The notes below the pieces were generated by a model. That model worked only from the letters and a program-made list of their open reading frames with translations. It did not search any database and was not told the DNA's origin. Shown here piece after piece: positions 54,576 through 62,198 of a DNA stretch of 64,000 nt. The translations under genes were made by a program, and so were the position numbers. Source of the stretch: Brevibacillus brevis (GTDB lineage Bacteria > Bacillota > Bacilli > Brevibacillales > Brevibacillaceae); the NCBI RefSeq assembly GCF_022026395.1, contig NZ_CP041767.1:1995501-2059500 (forward strand). Direction: 5' to 3'. Numbering within the stretch: the stretch's first letter is position 1; the number at the start of each line of letters is the position of its first letter.

Positions 54576-54806
54576 ATGAACGCACAATTAGATTTGTTCG
54601 TTAATGCTGAAGACAAAGAGAAAGCACGTGAGATATTAAAAGCCTACCCATCGATGAAAGCTGCCGTGGAGATTTACACTGTTGAGAAGTATTTCCCTGA
54701 GCAATACGACTTCACGGAAATAGATATAGCAAATATCGAGGGAAATGGTACATGGTACGAGAGGGGATATTCACGGCCGTGGTGCTCGACGAGATGTTGT
54801 CGGTAA
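54576..54806 (+). CDS. Phage-type hypothetical protein, up to 76 residues
   Basis: The first ~60 residues are of normal composition (MNAQLDLFVNAEDKEKAREI, then KAAVEIYTVEKYFPEQYDF), ending in GNGTWYERGY. The last ~15 residues are cysteine- and arginine-rich and probably arise after a frameshift or junction near 54760. It is likely a truncated phage-derived gene. GGAAAG precedes the ATG. Confidence 0.45.
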   Translation: MNAQLDLFVNAEDKEKAREILKAYPSMKAAVEIYTVEKYFPEQYDFTEIDIANIEGNGTWYERGYSRPWCSTRCCR

Positions 54807-54834
54807 CACGATAGCGTTTAGAAAGGTACCTCCA

Positions 54835-55193
54835 GAAAAACGAATTCAGGAGGAACTTTTAAAGGATATATCACCTCTTGGTGGCAGCATATCAACTTTT
54901 TGGGTGAATACCAATATTATACGTTGCATTATGCTACATTATGATGGAGCTGACCTTAGAGGATTTACTCTTATGGAGCGTAAAGCTGTCTTGGACCGTG
55001 CGGTTGCGGACACTCTAACCATAAGAAAATGGCGTACATTGACGGCCGAGGCAAAGACTTATGGGACGCAATTGTTGCAAAATCAATCATCACAGGCGAG
55101 GATCGGGAGAATGTTTACATTCAGCCGCAGATAAAACGAGTGTTAAAATGCGAAACTGGACAAAGAGTGGCATGCTACGAAGAGCGTCAATAA
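54835..55193 (+). pseudogene. ATP-dependent DNA ligase-like remnant (frameshifted)
   Basis: One frame encodes YDGADLRGFTLMERKAVLDR, resembling the LDG.DLR..PL.ERK.LL segment of LigD-type ligases. A shift at about 55029 leads into another frame with YIDGRGKDLWDAIVAKSI, resembling the YI.G.GKELF...EGIVAK segment with its catalytic region shortened. Order and spacing fit the ligase family, so I read it as a decayed ligase or related nucleotidyltransferase gene. The last part (55029-55193) remains open for 54 residues. Confidence 0.4.
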
Positions 55194-55197
55194 ATGT

Positions 55198-55233
55198 AAG
55201 AGGCACCTACCTGTTATATAGGAGGTGCCTCTT
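55198..55233. terminator. Hairpin terminator between convergent genes
   Basis: Perfect 11-bp stem AAGAGGCACCT / AGGTGCCTCTT; T richness is modest on both sides. Confidence 0.65.
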
Positions 55234-55237
55234 CGTG

Positions 55238-56083
55238 TTATTTACTATATTCCATAACTTCAAAGGATTGAATTTTGCTGAATGCTACATAATCTTTGCG
55301 AGCGGTAAATGGTCCTTTGTTAAAGTCCTTATCGAACATATATGTTTCTTTGCCACGTCCATCTGCACGGCCATTGTACCAGTCGATGAAGTCCTGTACT
55401 TCGGATGCAGTTAGCTCATATTCTTTCTCAAGACCACTGATCATTTTAATTACAAGTAGTGCATTATCACCAGTTGGAGTTGGTTCTGGATCAGGATCTG
55501 GATCAGGCGTATTTTCTATTTTATCGAGTAACTCAATCTCTTGAATATCGAGTGAATTATTCTCTCGACTAGACGTTACATTCAATCTGTAGTAACGATA
55601 CGATGAAGAGTTGGAAAATGCAAAACTCTTTTTTTGTGATGATGCAAATACTACGTCTGTTTGAGTGTCTAAGATAACCCAATCTGTATCATTATTACTT
55701 CCTTCAATAGTCCATGCCTTTGGAGCTGTAGTGTGACCAAAAGCAGTTATAGTGTACGCCTGAACCCGTTTCTCATTATTTTCACCAAAATCTACAGATA
55801 TCCAACCAGCTCCACCAGTTCCCATGGGGCCATTTGCCCAATATGTTGTTGATCCAAATTTGGTTTGATCATCAAATACTTTATAAGGTGGCCGAAGTTC
55901 ATGATCTTGAGAAGATGCATTAATTACTAACGGAGAAGGACTAGTGTTAGAAGTCATTGTTGGAACTAAATCATTGGTAAACTGATCTTCTGCTAAACTA
56001 ATATTTTGCCCAGAAAATAAAATGGTGGTGATTAGACCAATACTTACAAAAAGCTTACTGTACTTCTTCTTTACAAAAATCAT
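55238..56083 (-). CDS. Secreted discoidin (F5/8 type C) domain protein
   Basis: A 281-residue protein with a signal peptide (KLFVSIGLITTILFSGQNIS, about residues 10-31). A discoidin-like domain spans about residues 45-190: SSQDHELRPPYKVFDDQ, WISVDFGENNEKRVQAYTIT, WTIEGSNNDTDWVILDTQ and YRYYRLNVTSS. A linker PDPDPDPEPTPT follows, then a 75-residue C-terminal module (YELTASEVQDFIDWYNGRAD). Discoidin domains bind glycans. AGGAGG precedes the ATG. It is part of the skin-like element cargo. Confidence 0.85.
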   Translation of the reverse strand: MIFVKKKYSKLFVSIGLITTILFSGQNISLAEDQFTNDLVPTMTSNTSPSPLVINASSQDHELRPPYKVFDDQTKFGSTTYWANGPMGTGGAGWISVDFGENNEKRVQAYTITAFGHTTAPKAWTIEGSNNDTDWVILDTQTDVVFASSQKKSFAFSNSSSYRYYRLNVTSSRENNSLDIQEIELLDKIENTPDPDPDPEPTPTGDNALLVIKMISGLEKEYELTASEVQDFIDWYNGRADGRGKETYMFDKDFNKGPFTARKDYVAFSKIQSFEVMEYSK

Positions 56084-56418
56084 AAAAACCTCCTTGAACT
56101 GTTAAAAATGGATAATTCCACATAGAAATATATTACATATCGATGATTCGAGCAAAACAGTAAAAGGAATAAATTCAAATCAAAGGAACAGTAAGCAGAA
56201 TTGTTCATATAGAGTTCAAAAAATAGCTAACCCGTCCCTTTTTTAAGGAGACGGGTTTTTCACGTTTCCTCACTACTTTTGACAAGCCGTTCGCGCATAT
56301 CTTCTCGACAGGAGGGGATGAACGGTGCATGTAAAGATTATACCGGGAAGTTCTACTGACAGTATACGTTCCGCCTGTTACCACTATTTATTAGGAAAAT
56401 ACAGGAGGGAGAAGCCGT
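56084..56418 (+). other. Leader region of the recombinase gene
   Basis: This 335-bp gap holds a terminator-like stem ACCCGTC / GACGGGT with TTTTT (56229-56262), then an AGGAGGGG site near 56309 in front of tiny frames overlapping the recombinase start. One GTG frame from 56325 runs 100 bp into the recombinase gene in another phase, and I cannot decide whether it is real. A sigma-E promoter expected for spoIVCA is not obvious by eye. Confidence 0.4.
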
Positions 56419-57918
56419 ATGATCGGAATATATGCCAGGGTGAGTACAGAGGAGCAGGCCAAGAGCGGATTCAGCCTCGACGATCAGTTAAGAGAATGCA
56501 GGAAGAAGGCAGCGACGAGTGAAGTTGCCGAGTACATAGATGATGTATCAGGCGAGTTCCTAGATCGTCCGGCTCTCTCAAGGCTTAGACAAGATGTGAA
56601 GGACGGGGTCATTACAAAAATTGTCTGCCTGGACCCTGACCGTTTATCGCGTAAGCTAATGAACCAGTTGCTTATAACAGATGAATTTGATAAACGTGGT
56701 GTAGAGCTTGTGTTCGTAAATGGCGAATATGCAAAAACGCCTGAAGGTCAACTCTTTTACAGCATGCGTGGAGCGATTGCTGAATTTGAGAAGGCAAAAA
56801 TTAATGAGCGTATGAGTCGTGGAAGAAGAGAAAAGGCAAGACAGGGCCGCGTTCTACGTGACTTTCAAATATATGGGTACAGTTATGATTCAGAGAAGGA
56901 ACAGATAGTCATAAATGAAGCTGAGGCAGCAGTAGTGCGACTTGTATTTGATCTGTTTACTCAGCCAAATGATCTTGTTGAAGGGATAAATGGAATAGCC
57001 GTTTACTTGACCAGCAAGGGGGTTCCTACAAAGCGTGGGGCGAGTGTATGGCATCGACAAGTGGTACGTCAGATGCTCATGAATGAGGCATATGTGGGGA
57101 GATTTTATCAGAATAAATGGAATACAGAAGGGATGCTCGGCAACCAGTTTCGGCAACCGGATGAGAAAGTCCGTATGAAAATGCGTCCAAAAGAAGAATG
57201 GATATTACTGCCCTGCCCATCCATTATTGATGAAATGAAGTTTGAACATGCTCAACGACTACTAAAGGAATCCAGAAGAAGATGGGCGGGCCGGAGCTTT
57301 AACGAGTACCTCTTAAGCGGCCTAGTACGTTGCGGGACTTGTGGAAATACGATGCCAGGAAGAAAAGCGAAAAACTGGAGCCAGCATGTATTTGAGTATA
57401 CCGACGTTAAGAATACAGCAGGAGCAAAAAATAAGGGATGCGGTCGCCGTGTCAGATGTGAGCAATTGGACAATCAGGTTTGGGAAACAGTTGCGTCTTG
57501 GTTGAATAATCCTGATGAGATTGCCGTGGCAGTGGAAGATAAAGTGGAAACTCCATTCGAGCAAGTGGAGATGGAACGCTTGCAAAAGGAACTCGAAAAA
57601 ACAAAAGCGGGTCGCAAGAGATTGCTTAAACTGTTTGCTTCCGGCGAAGAAGATATTGGTGAAGAAGATATTCGCCAAGAGTTGAAAGAACTGAAGGAGA
57701 AAGAAGATAAACTGAATCAGCGTTTAAGTGAGTTGAAGGAACAAACGAAGCTGCAAACTAATTATGAGTATAGCCGCAACTTGATCCAGGAAGCTGCTGA
57801 ATATTATTTATCGAAGGCACAGGATGAGCTAACCTTTGAGGATAAAAAAGAGCTAATCCGTCACGTGGTGAGGGAAGTACGAGTTTTTGAAGAGAGCGTG
57901 GAGATATACACGTTCTAA
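56419..57918 (+). CDS. spoIVCA: Large serine recombinase of the sigK element (SpoIVCA type)
   Basis: A 499-residue recombinase, matching B. subtilis SpoIVCA in length. The catalytic serine is S9 in IYARVSTEEQ; the arginine motif LDPDRLSRKL is near residue 75. A recombinase domain follows (IAVYLTSKGVPTKRGA), then a zinc ribbon (RCGTCGNTMPG) and a C-terminal coiled coil (about residues 390-460). It lies 33 bp from the right attachment core and points toward the sigK 3' part, as in other skin elements. It should excise the element in the mother cell to assemble sigK. Confidence 0.93.
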   Translation: MIGIYARVSTEEQAKSGFSLDDQLRECRKKAATSEVAEYIDDVSGEFLDRPALSRLRQDVKDGVITKIVCLDPDRLSRKLMNQLLITDEFDKRGVELVFVNGEYAKTPEGQLFYSMRGAIAEFEKAKINERMSRGRREKARQGRVLRDFQIYGYSYDSEKEQIVINEAEAAVVRLVFDLFTQPNDLVEGINGIAVYLTSKGVPTKRGASVWHRQVVRQMLMNEAYVGRFYQNKWNTEGMLGNQFRQPDEKVRMKMRPKEEWILLPCPSIIDEMKFEHAQRLLKESRRRWAGRSFNEYLLSGLVRCGTCGNTMPGRKAKNWSQHVFEYTDVKNTAGAKNKGCGRRVRCEQLDNQVWETVASWLNNPDEIAVAVEDKVETPFEQVEMERLQKELEKTKAGRKRLLKLFASGEEDIGEEDIRQELKELKEKEDKLNQRLSELKEQTKLQTNYEYSRNLIQEAAEYYLSKAQDELTFEDKKELIRHVVREVRVFEESVEIYTF

Positions 57919-57948
57919 GTCCGTTTATGCTCCTCTTTTGACATTTAG

Positions 57949-57953
57949 ATTGA
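57949..57953 (+). other. Right attachment core of the skin-like element
   Basis: ATTGA precedes AATCCTCATG of the sigK 3' part. It shares TGA with the left AATGA core, and crossover there gives ENEILMHLR in frame. Confidence 0.7.
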
Positions 57954-58326
57954 AATCCTCATGCATCTGAGAAGTTTGAAAAAAACCAAAAAAGATGTTT
58001 CCTTGCACGACCCAATCGGGACGGATAAAGAAGGCAATGAAATCACCTTAATCGACGTCCTTGGCACAGAAACCGACGAAGTGGTCGACGCTGTGCAGCT
58101 CAAGTTAGAGTCCAGTAAAATTTATCAGCACATACACATCCTCGATGAGCGCGAAAAAGAGGTGATCATCGGCAGGTTTGGGCTGGATCAGGACAAAGAA
58201 AAGACACAGCGTGAAATTGCACGTGAGCTGGGCATATCTCGTTCGTATGTATCCCGTATCGAAAAGCGAGCGTTGATGAAGTTGTTTAATGAGTTTTATC
58301 GAACGAAACAGCCGCAGGGAAGATAA
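57952..58326 (+). CDS. sigK: RNA polymerase sigma-K, 3' part (interrupted gene)
   Basis: The frame encodes [20 protein letters not shown] from the junction onward, then regions 3 and 4 of sigma-[21 protein letters not shown] and the helix-turn-helix [20 protein letters not shown]. It has no ribosome site of its own and is expressed only after excision of the intervening element. In-frame fusion to 49874-50209 gives a 236-residue pro-sigma-K. A partial second copy of this 3' end lies at 61470. Confidence 0.95.
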   Translation, partial: EILMHLRSLKKTKKDVSLHDPIGTDKEGNEITLIDVLGTETDEVVDAVQLKLESSKIYQHIHILDEREKEVIIGRFGLDQDKEKTQREIARELGISRSYVSRIEKRALMKLFNEFYRTKQPQGR

Positions 58327-58627
58327 AAGGTAAGGGAATAAAGGAGAATCATTTGGGGAAATCACCCGTAAGAGAGGCATTCTTTCAGCCAGCCATCTTA
58401 CGGGTGATTGCTGTGCGAATAGCTCAAGTATGATTGTATCCGCATAGAGTTTTTCAAGAGGAACGATAGCTATCCTTCCCATTTATGGTTTTTTGTCCGA
58501 TGTAAAGAGCTTGATATCTAATACATTTGCATGAAGGAACGAAATGAAATAACTGTAAGGCAAGACAGCTCCCAAAATTGCCAGTAACAAATATAGGTTT
58601 TTCATTCTTTACTTCCCCCTTTTTGGG
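58222..58627 (+). repeat. Duplicated block, copy A (sigK 3' end, hairpin, DUF2834 remnant)
   Basis: This 406-bp stretch is repeated with small differences at 61470-62031. Shared parts are the sigK region 4 coding end, a 14-bp-stem hairpin (AATCACCCGTAAGA / TCTTACGGGTGATT, 58360-58409), about 110 bp of non-coding sequence and the start of a DUF2834 gene. Copy A lacks the middle of the DUF2834 gene. Confidence 0.85.
58483..58605 (-). pseudogene. DUF2834 gene remnant with internal deletion, 40 codons
   Basis: Starts MKNLYLLLAILGAVLPYSYF like the intact gene at 61670-62002 but jumps after LDIKLFTS into DKKP and a stop, because about 210 bp are missing and the frame is lost. The first membrane helix remains. 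Confidence 0.8.
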
Positions 58628-58700
58628 AGATACCGTCTATTCCTTATCAATGGCGTACCTGAGCAAATCTGTGACCTTAACGAGAGGGGGACATTTTGAG
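58626..58700 (+). repeat. Short repeat matching 63717-63808
   Basis: GGAGATACCGTCTAT, GCGTACCTGAGC and GGGGGACATT occur in the same order here and at 63717-63808, with indels that break any common reading frame. Confidence 0.65.
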
Positions 58701-59091
58701 CCTGAAGGCACAAGTTGCGACGAGCGTAGCAGGGAACCATGCAATTATTTCTTTTTTGCATTGTCTTACAGTGGTTTTCAATTTTCGGGAATCTCTCTCG
58801 GAACTTGGAACTTGGAAAATCGCGAATTAATCTGCTGGGATTTACCGGACAAGGAACTACATGCGAGGCCTACGGCTCCGGCCACTCGCCCCTTCTTCAG
58901 TATCTCTCATATTCGTATACGTCAATTCTGTCTCAAGTGTGCCGAATTACCTGCTGCATCACCTCTACAGCCTGTGACCGCAGTAGGCGTAAGGATTATC
59001 TTGCGGCGGAGGCCTCTGCCGCAAGAGTGGAGTTTTTGATATAGACAAGCGCCTGCCATTACCTCAGAATGGAAGTATAGGGGGTGATATT
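58701..59091 (+). other. Gene-poor stretch with a strong hairpin
   Basis: No convincing gene. Frames of about 100-150 codons here have no ribosome site and odd composition. The perfect stem CTTGCGGC / GCCGCAAG (59000-59025) with a following T5 run could be a terminator. Confidence 0.4.
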
Positions 59092-59211
59092 TTGCCAGAA
59101 GTTTATCTTGGAATGTCAATACCTGAAATTGTTGTTAGTTCGAAAATTATTCTTCCAAGTATCGCAGGGGTTTTTGTCACAGCGATACTAATAAGAAATA
59201 GTTTAAATTAA
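59092..59211 (+). CDS. Small single-helix peptide, 39 residues
   Basis: TTG 59092 has AGGGGGTGAT upstream and the frame ends at a terminator, so it looks like a complete unit. The product (starts MPEVYLGMSIPEIVVSSKII) has a hydrophobic helix (about residues 18-33) and a short polar end. It resembles small membrane peptides but matches no family I know. Confidence 0.5.
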   Translation: MPEVYLGMSIPEIVVSSKIILPSIAGVFVTAILIRNSLN

Positions 59212-59236
59212 GCACCTACGCGGTGCTTTTTCTTTT
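59211..59236 (+). terminator. Terminator after the 39-residue ORF
   Basis: Stem AGCACC / GGTGCT followed by TTTTCTTTT, starting at the stop codon. Confidence 0.85.
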
Positions 59237-59361
59237 GAAAACCAAGTTCAATATGGTGGGCTTACTAGGTTGACATTTAATTACATAAGTTTACAGTGCA
59301 GTATGATTCTGCAAGCTAACAAGACTCTTTGATAAAATGGGGATAAGCAAATAAGAAATAC

Positions 59362-59397
59362 GCCACTCGGGAACACTGGGTGGCTTTTCTTTTTGCT
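59362..59397 (+). terminator. Terminator-like stem in the subtilase leader
   Basis: Stem GCCACTC / GGGTGGC followed by TTTTCTTTTT, 41 bp upstream of the protease start. With no gene just before it, it may attenuate the protease transcript. Confidence 0.6.
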
Positions 59398-59437
59398 ATC
59401 TGATCAGAAAATTCACAAATCAAAGGAGAGAAAATTT

Positions 59438-61318
59438 ATGAAGAAAAAAATTTACTTGGTCTCTTTTAAGGAGAAACCGTTCAAGAGAACGACATTAAAA
59501 GAAGTACATGAAAGTAACATGCAAAAGTTAATTAAGCACGGAGCCAAAGTACAAAAAGAACTCAAGAATTTACCTCGTACCTTTATTATCAGTGATCCAG
59601 ATGAAAGTTTACTTGTTTCGTTAAGAAATGACCCGGACATTCTCGCGGTGGAGGAGAATATTGAAGACCAGCACTTAATGGCACAGAACCCACCAGAATG
59701 GCCATCTGCATTAATTGGTTTACCAGAATTCGTTTCTAAAGGATACACGGGTGCAGGTGTAAAAGTGGGTATTATTGACTCAGGTTTCGCAAATCATGAG
59801 GACATTGTATATGCAGGCCGTTATAACGCTTATGCAGCAGTCTATGGATATACAACGCCACCAGAGTCTGATTACCTGGGTCACGGTACATCAGTTGCAG
59901 GAATTATTGGCGCGCGTAACAATGATAAAGGTTATGTGGGAATTGCTCCAGGAGCGTCTCTTTATTGTGCAAAAATTACCCACGAAACTGGAAATGGTTT
60001 GGACGTAGCAGCTCAAATCGAAGCAATAGAGTGGTTGGTTAGCCAAGGAGTAAAAATTATTAATTGCAGCTTTGGTGGAATTGTAGATGTGGAAAACCGT
60101 AAGATCGCCTTTCGAGATGCTGCATTGTTTCATGACATTCTAATAATTTGTGGTGCGGGTAATGAAGGAAATGTAGGCGGGGCAATGAATGACAATATGA
60201 TTTATCCAGCAAGATACGATTTTGTATTATCTGTAGGGTGTCTAAAGGCTAATAAAGAACCTGCCGTATATTCAAGTCGTGGTCCGGAAATGGATGTGTC
60301 TGCTCCTGGTCATAATGTGATGACAACCATTCCTTCAAGCGCCAATAGAAATGGGATTAATCATTATGATATTTCTAAGGAGTACGGATTATTTCATGGT
60401 ACTTCTTGTGCAACTCCTCACGTAACAGGACTAGCTGCCTTGTATTGGCAAATGAATCCTTCTTATACGGCTAGTCAAATTAAAAATTTGATTTTGTCAA
60501 ATGTAGAAGAGTTGGGGAAAGATGGCATGGATGTCGTCTTTGGAAAGGGAATGGTTATTTCCCCGTGGACCTCACGAAATGCATATACAGGGAAATTAAC
60601 GTCTAGCGCTACTACCATTACAGGTTCTCATACTAATAGCAATTTAGTTAATGGTGGTGTAAAACATTTTAAATATGTGGCTCCAATATCCGCCAGATAC
60701 TTGTTTAAAATAACTAATCAAATGAAAACTCATATTCGTGTTTATGATGAAAGTTATAAATTGCTAGGGTTTAGTCCGTATGGAACAGTGACAGGAGTAA
60801 CGAATGCAGCTGTATTTCTTGATGCTGGAAAAACTGTTTTCATTAGCGTTTCTGGAGAAGATGACTCTCAAACAGGTCCTTTTACATTAGAACTGTATAG
60901 CTCAACTCCAACTGTAGTTAAGGAGGACTTTGAAGATGCACAACATGCATTTGACTTCTCGGGCGACTGGGTACGTACCAATTTAGATCGATATGATGGC
61001 ACATACAGTTTTACCAATAAAGATATTTCCGACGGACAAGAATCCAGAGTTAGTTTTAATTTAAGTATTCCTACAACTGTCTCTAGTGCAATTTTGTCTA
61101 TGGATTATAAAGTTAGCTCAGAAAGTAACTACGATTTTTTTGAAATTTTGATTGGAGGAATGAAAGTTCTGAGTGTATCTGGTAACGTTTCTTGGTCAAA
61201 GTTCGAGACTCCGATTCAATTCGGACTCCATACAATTACTTTAAGGTATGTAAAAGATGGTAGTGGGAGTAGTGGATCTGATTCAGCTTTTGTCGATAAT
61301 ATTACACTAAAATGGTAA
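59438..61318 (+). CDS. Subtilisin-like S8 serine protease without signal peptide
   Basis: ATG 59438 follows AAAGGAGAG. The 626-residue protein starts MKKKIYLVSFKEKPFKRTTL, an I9-inhibitor-like propeptide with no hydrophobic signal. The catalytic triad is D114 in VGIIDSG, H149 in YLGHGTSVAG and S323 in FHGTSCATPHVTG, with oxyanion N242 in GAGNEG. A PPC-like beta domain (about residues 385-500) and a jelly-roll domain with DFEDAQHAFDFSGDW near 510 follow. The absence of a signal peptide suggests a mother-cell or intracellular protease, or non-classical release. Low GC compared with the housekeeping half suggests transfer. Confidence 0.9.
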   Translation: MKKKIYLVSFKEKPFKRTTLKEVHESNMQKLIKHGAKVQKELKNLPRTFIISDPDESLLVSLRNDPDILAVEENIEDQHLMAQNPPEWPSALIGLPEFVSKGYTGAGVKVGIIDSGFANHEDIVYAGRYNAYAAVYGYTTPPESDYLGHGTSVAGIIGARNNDKGYVGIAPGASLYCAKITHETGNGLDVAAQIEAIEWLVSQGVKIINCSFGGIVDVENRKIAFRDAALFHDILIICGAGNEGNVGGAMNDNMIYPARYDFVLSVGCLKANKEPAVYSSRGPEMDVSAPGHNVMTTIPSSANRNGINHYDISKEYGLFHGTSCATPHVTGLAALYWQMNPSYTASQIKNLILSNVEELGKDGMDVVFGKGMVISPWTSRNAYTGKLTSSATTITGSHTNSNLVNGGVKHFKYVAPISARYLFKITNQMKTHIRVYDESYKLLGFSPYGTVTGVTNAAVFLDAGKTVFISVSGEDDSQTGPFTLELYSSTPTVVKEDFEDAQHAFDFSGDWVRTNLDRYDGTYSFTNKDISDGQESRVSFNLSIPTTVSSAILSMDYKVSSESNYDFFEILIGGMKVLSVSGNVSWSKFETPIQFGLHTITLRYVKDGSGSSGSDSAFVDNITLKW

Positions 61319-61414
61319 CGTGCGAGTTTTATCATGACATTTCAAAGAAAGGGAGCTATATTTGAATCCCTAAAAGCTTCCTTATTTAATCAGAAAGGAA
61401 TTTCATCTACACTC

Positions 61415-61441
61415 TGACCCGTCTCTGGACGGGGCTTTTTT
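61415..61441 (+). terminator. Terminator after the subtilase gene
   Basis: Stem CCCGTC / GACGGG followed by T6. Confidence 0.85.
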
Positions 61442-61469
61442 ATTGGGAGGCTTTCGACAGAATCACGAC

Positions 61470-61535
61470 CGTGAGCTGGGTATATCTCGTTCGTATGTAT
61501 CCCATATCGAAAAGCGAGCGTTGATGAAGTTGTTG
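61470..61535 (+). pseudogene. sigK: sigK region 4 fragment
   Basis: Encodes [20 protein letters not shown], nearly identical to the sigma-K helix-turn-helix at 58222, then loses the end of the gene through a deletion of about 30 bp. It has no promoter-proximal part, so it cannot make a sigma factor. Confidence 0.85.
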
Positions 61536-61669
61536 AAGATAAAAGGCAAGGGAATAAAGGAAAATCACTTGGAAAAATCACCCGTGAGAGAGGCATTCTT
61601 TCAGCCAGCCGTCTTACGGGTGATTGCTGTGCGAATAACTCAAGTATGATTGTATCCGCACAGAGTTTT

Positions 61670-62002
61670 TCAAGAGGAACGATAACTATCCTTCCCATCT
61701 ATGGTTTTTTGTCTGAAGTAAAGAAACAGAGGAAAAGCAAATGATAGCCCAATAGTTAAAGTTGCGACTATGTAAATCCACCAATGCTTAATGTGATGCT
61801 TTCGAACTTCTTGAAAAAGGAATACCCAGAAAATTAGGCATGAGATAAGAAAATCGGTTGCAAAAAACGAAGAAATGTCGTTTGCAAAAAGTTCCGATGT
61901 AAAGAGCTTGATATCTAATCCATTTGCACGAAGGAACGGAATGAAATAACTGTAAGGCAAGACAGCTCCCAAAATTGCCAGTAATAAATATAGGTTTTTC
62001 AT
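61670..62002 (-). CDS. DUF2834 membrane protein, 110 residues
   Basis: ATG 62002 follows GGGGGAGG. Three transmembrane helices: LYLLLAILGAVLPYSYFI near residue 4, FFATDFLISCLIFWVFLF near 47 and WWIYIVATLTIGLSFAFPLF near 74. DUF2834 proteins are small inner-membrane proteins of unknown role. It is the intact counterpart of the remnant at 58483-58605. Confidence 0.85.
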   Translation of the reverse strand: MKNLYLLLAILGAVLPYSYFIPFLRANGLDIKLFTSELFANDISSFFATDFLISCLIFWVFLFQEVRKHHIKHWWIYIVATLTIGLSFAFPLFLYFRQKTIDGKDSYRSS

Positions 62003-62198
62003 TCTTTACCTCCCCCTTTATTTTTGGGGATATTATACAGTCAATAAAGAGTCAACTTCAATTCGTTTTAGAGTTATTTTTTGCAATTTAAAGAATGTTC
62101 GCATTGCTCAAAATACTAAATACCATGGTGAACAATTATGTAGTTAACATGAAAAGCTTGAAGGGATCCAACGAAGAGAGTATGAACAAAATGTGTAC

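Larger units (their letters stand above)
50209..57951 (+). mobile_element. Skin-like sigK intervening element, about 7.74 kb
   Basis: The element separates the two sigK parts and ends 33 bp after its own large serine recombinase gene. Excision between the TGA cores removes 7,742 bp and rebuilds sigK. It carries no phage structural genes, unlike the 48-kb B. subtilis skin. Contents in order: DUF7674-like gene and GNAT debris, an 85-residue ORF, two group II intron 3' ends with surface-protein fragments, a 42-residue ORF, a secreted protein, a resolvase fragment, a phosphoesterase, ligase-like debris, a discoidin-domain protein and the recombinase. Confidence 0.92.
61470..62031 (+). repeat. Duplicated block, copy B (sigK 3' fragment, hairpin, DUF2834 gene)
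   Basis: A 562-bp relative of 58222-58627. It begins in the sigK region 4 helix-turn-helix and contains the same hairpin with a G-T-preserving change, the same spacer and the complete DUF2834 gene. Confidence 0.85.

Noticed and set aside
56325..56522. A 65-codon frame overlapping the start of the recombinase gene
   Set aside because: The second half is the recombinase sequence in another frame; the first 30 codons alone are too little to support a gene.
61443..61649. A 68-codon frame as a second sigma-factor-like gene
   Set aside because: Only the region 4 fragment is sigma-like; the rest is translated non-coding repeat sequence shared with 58,320-58,430.
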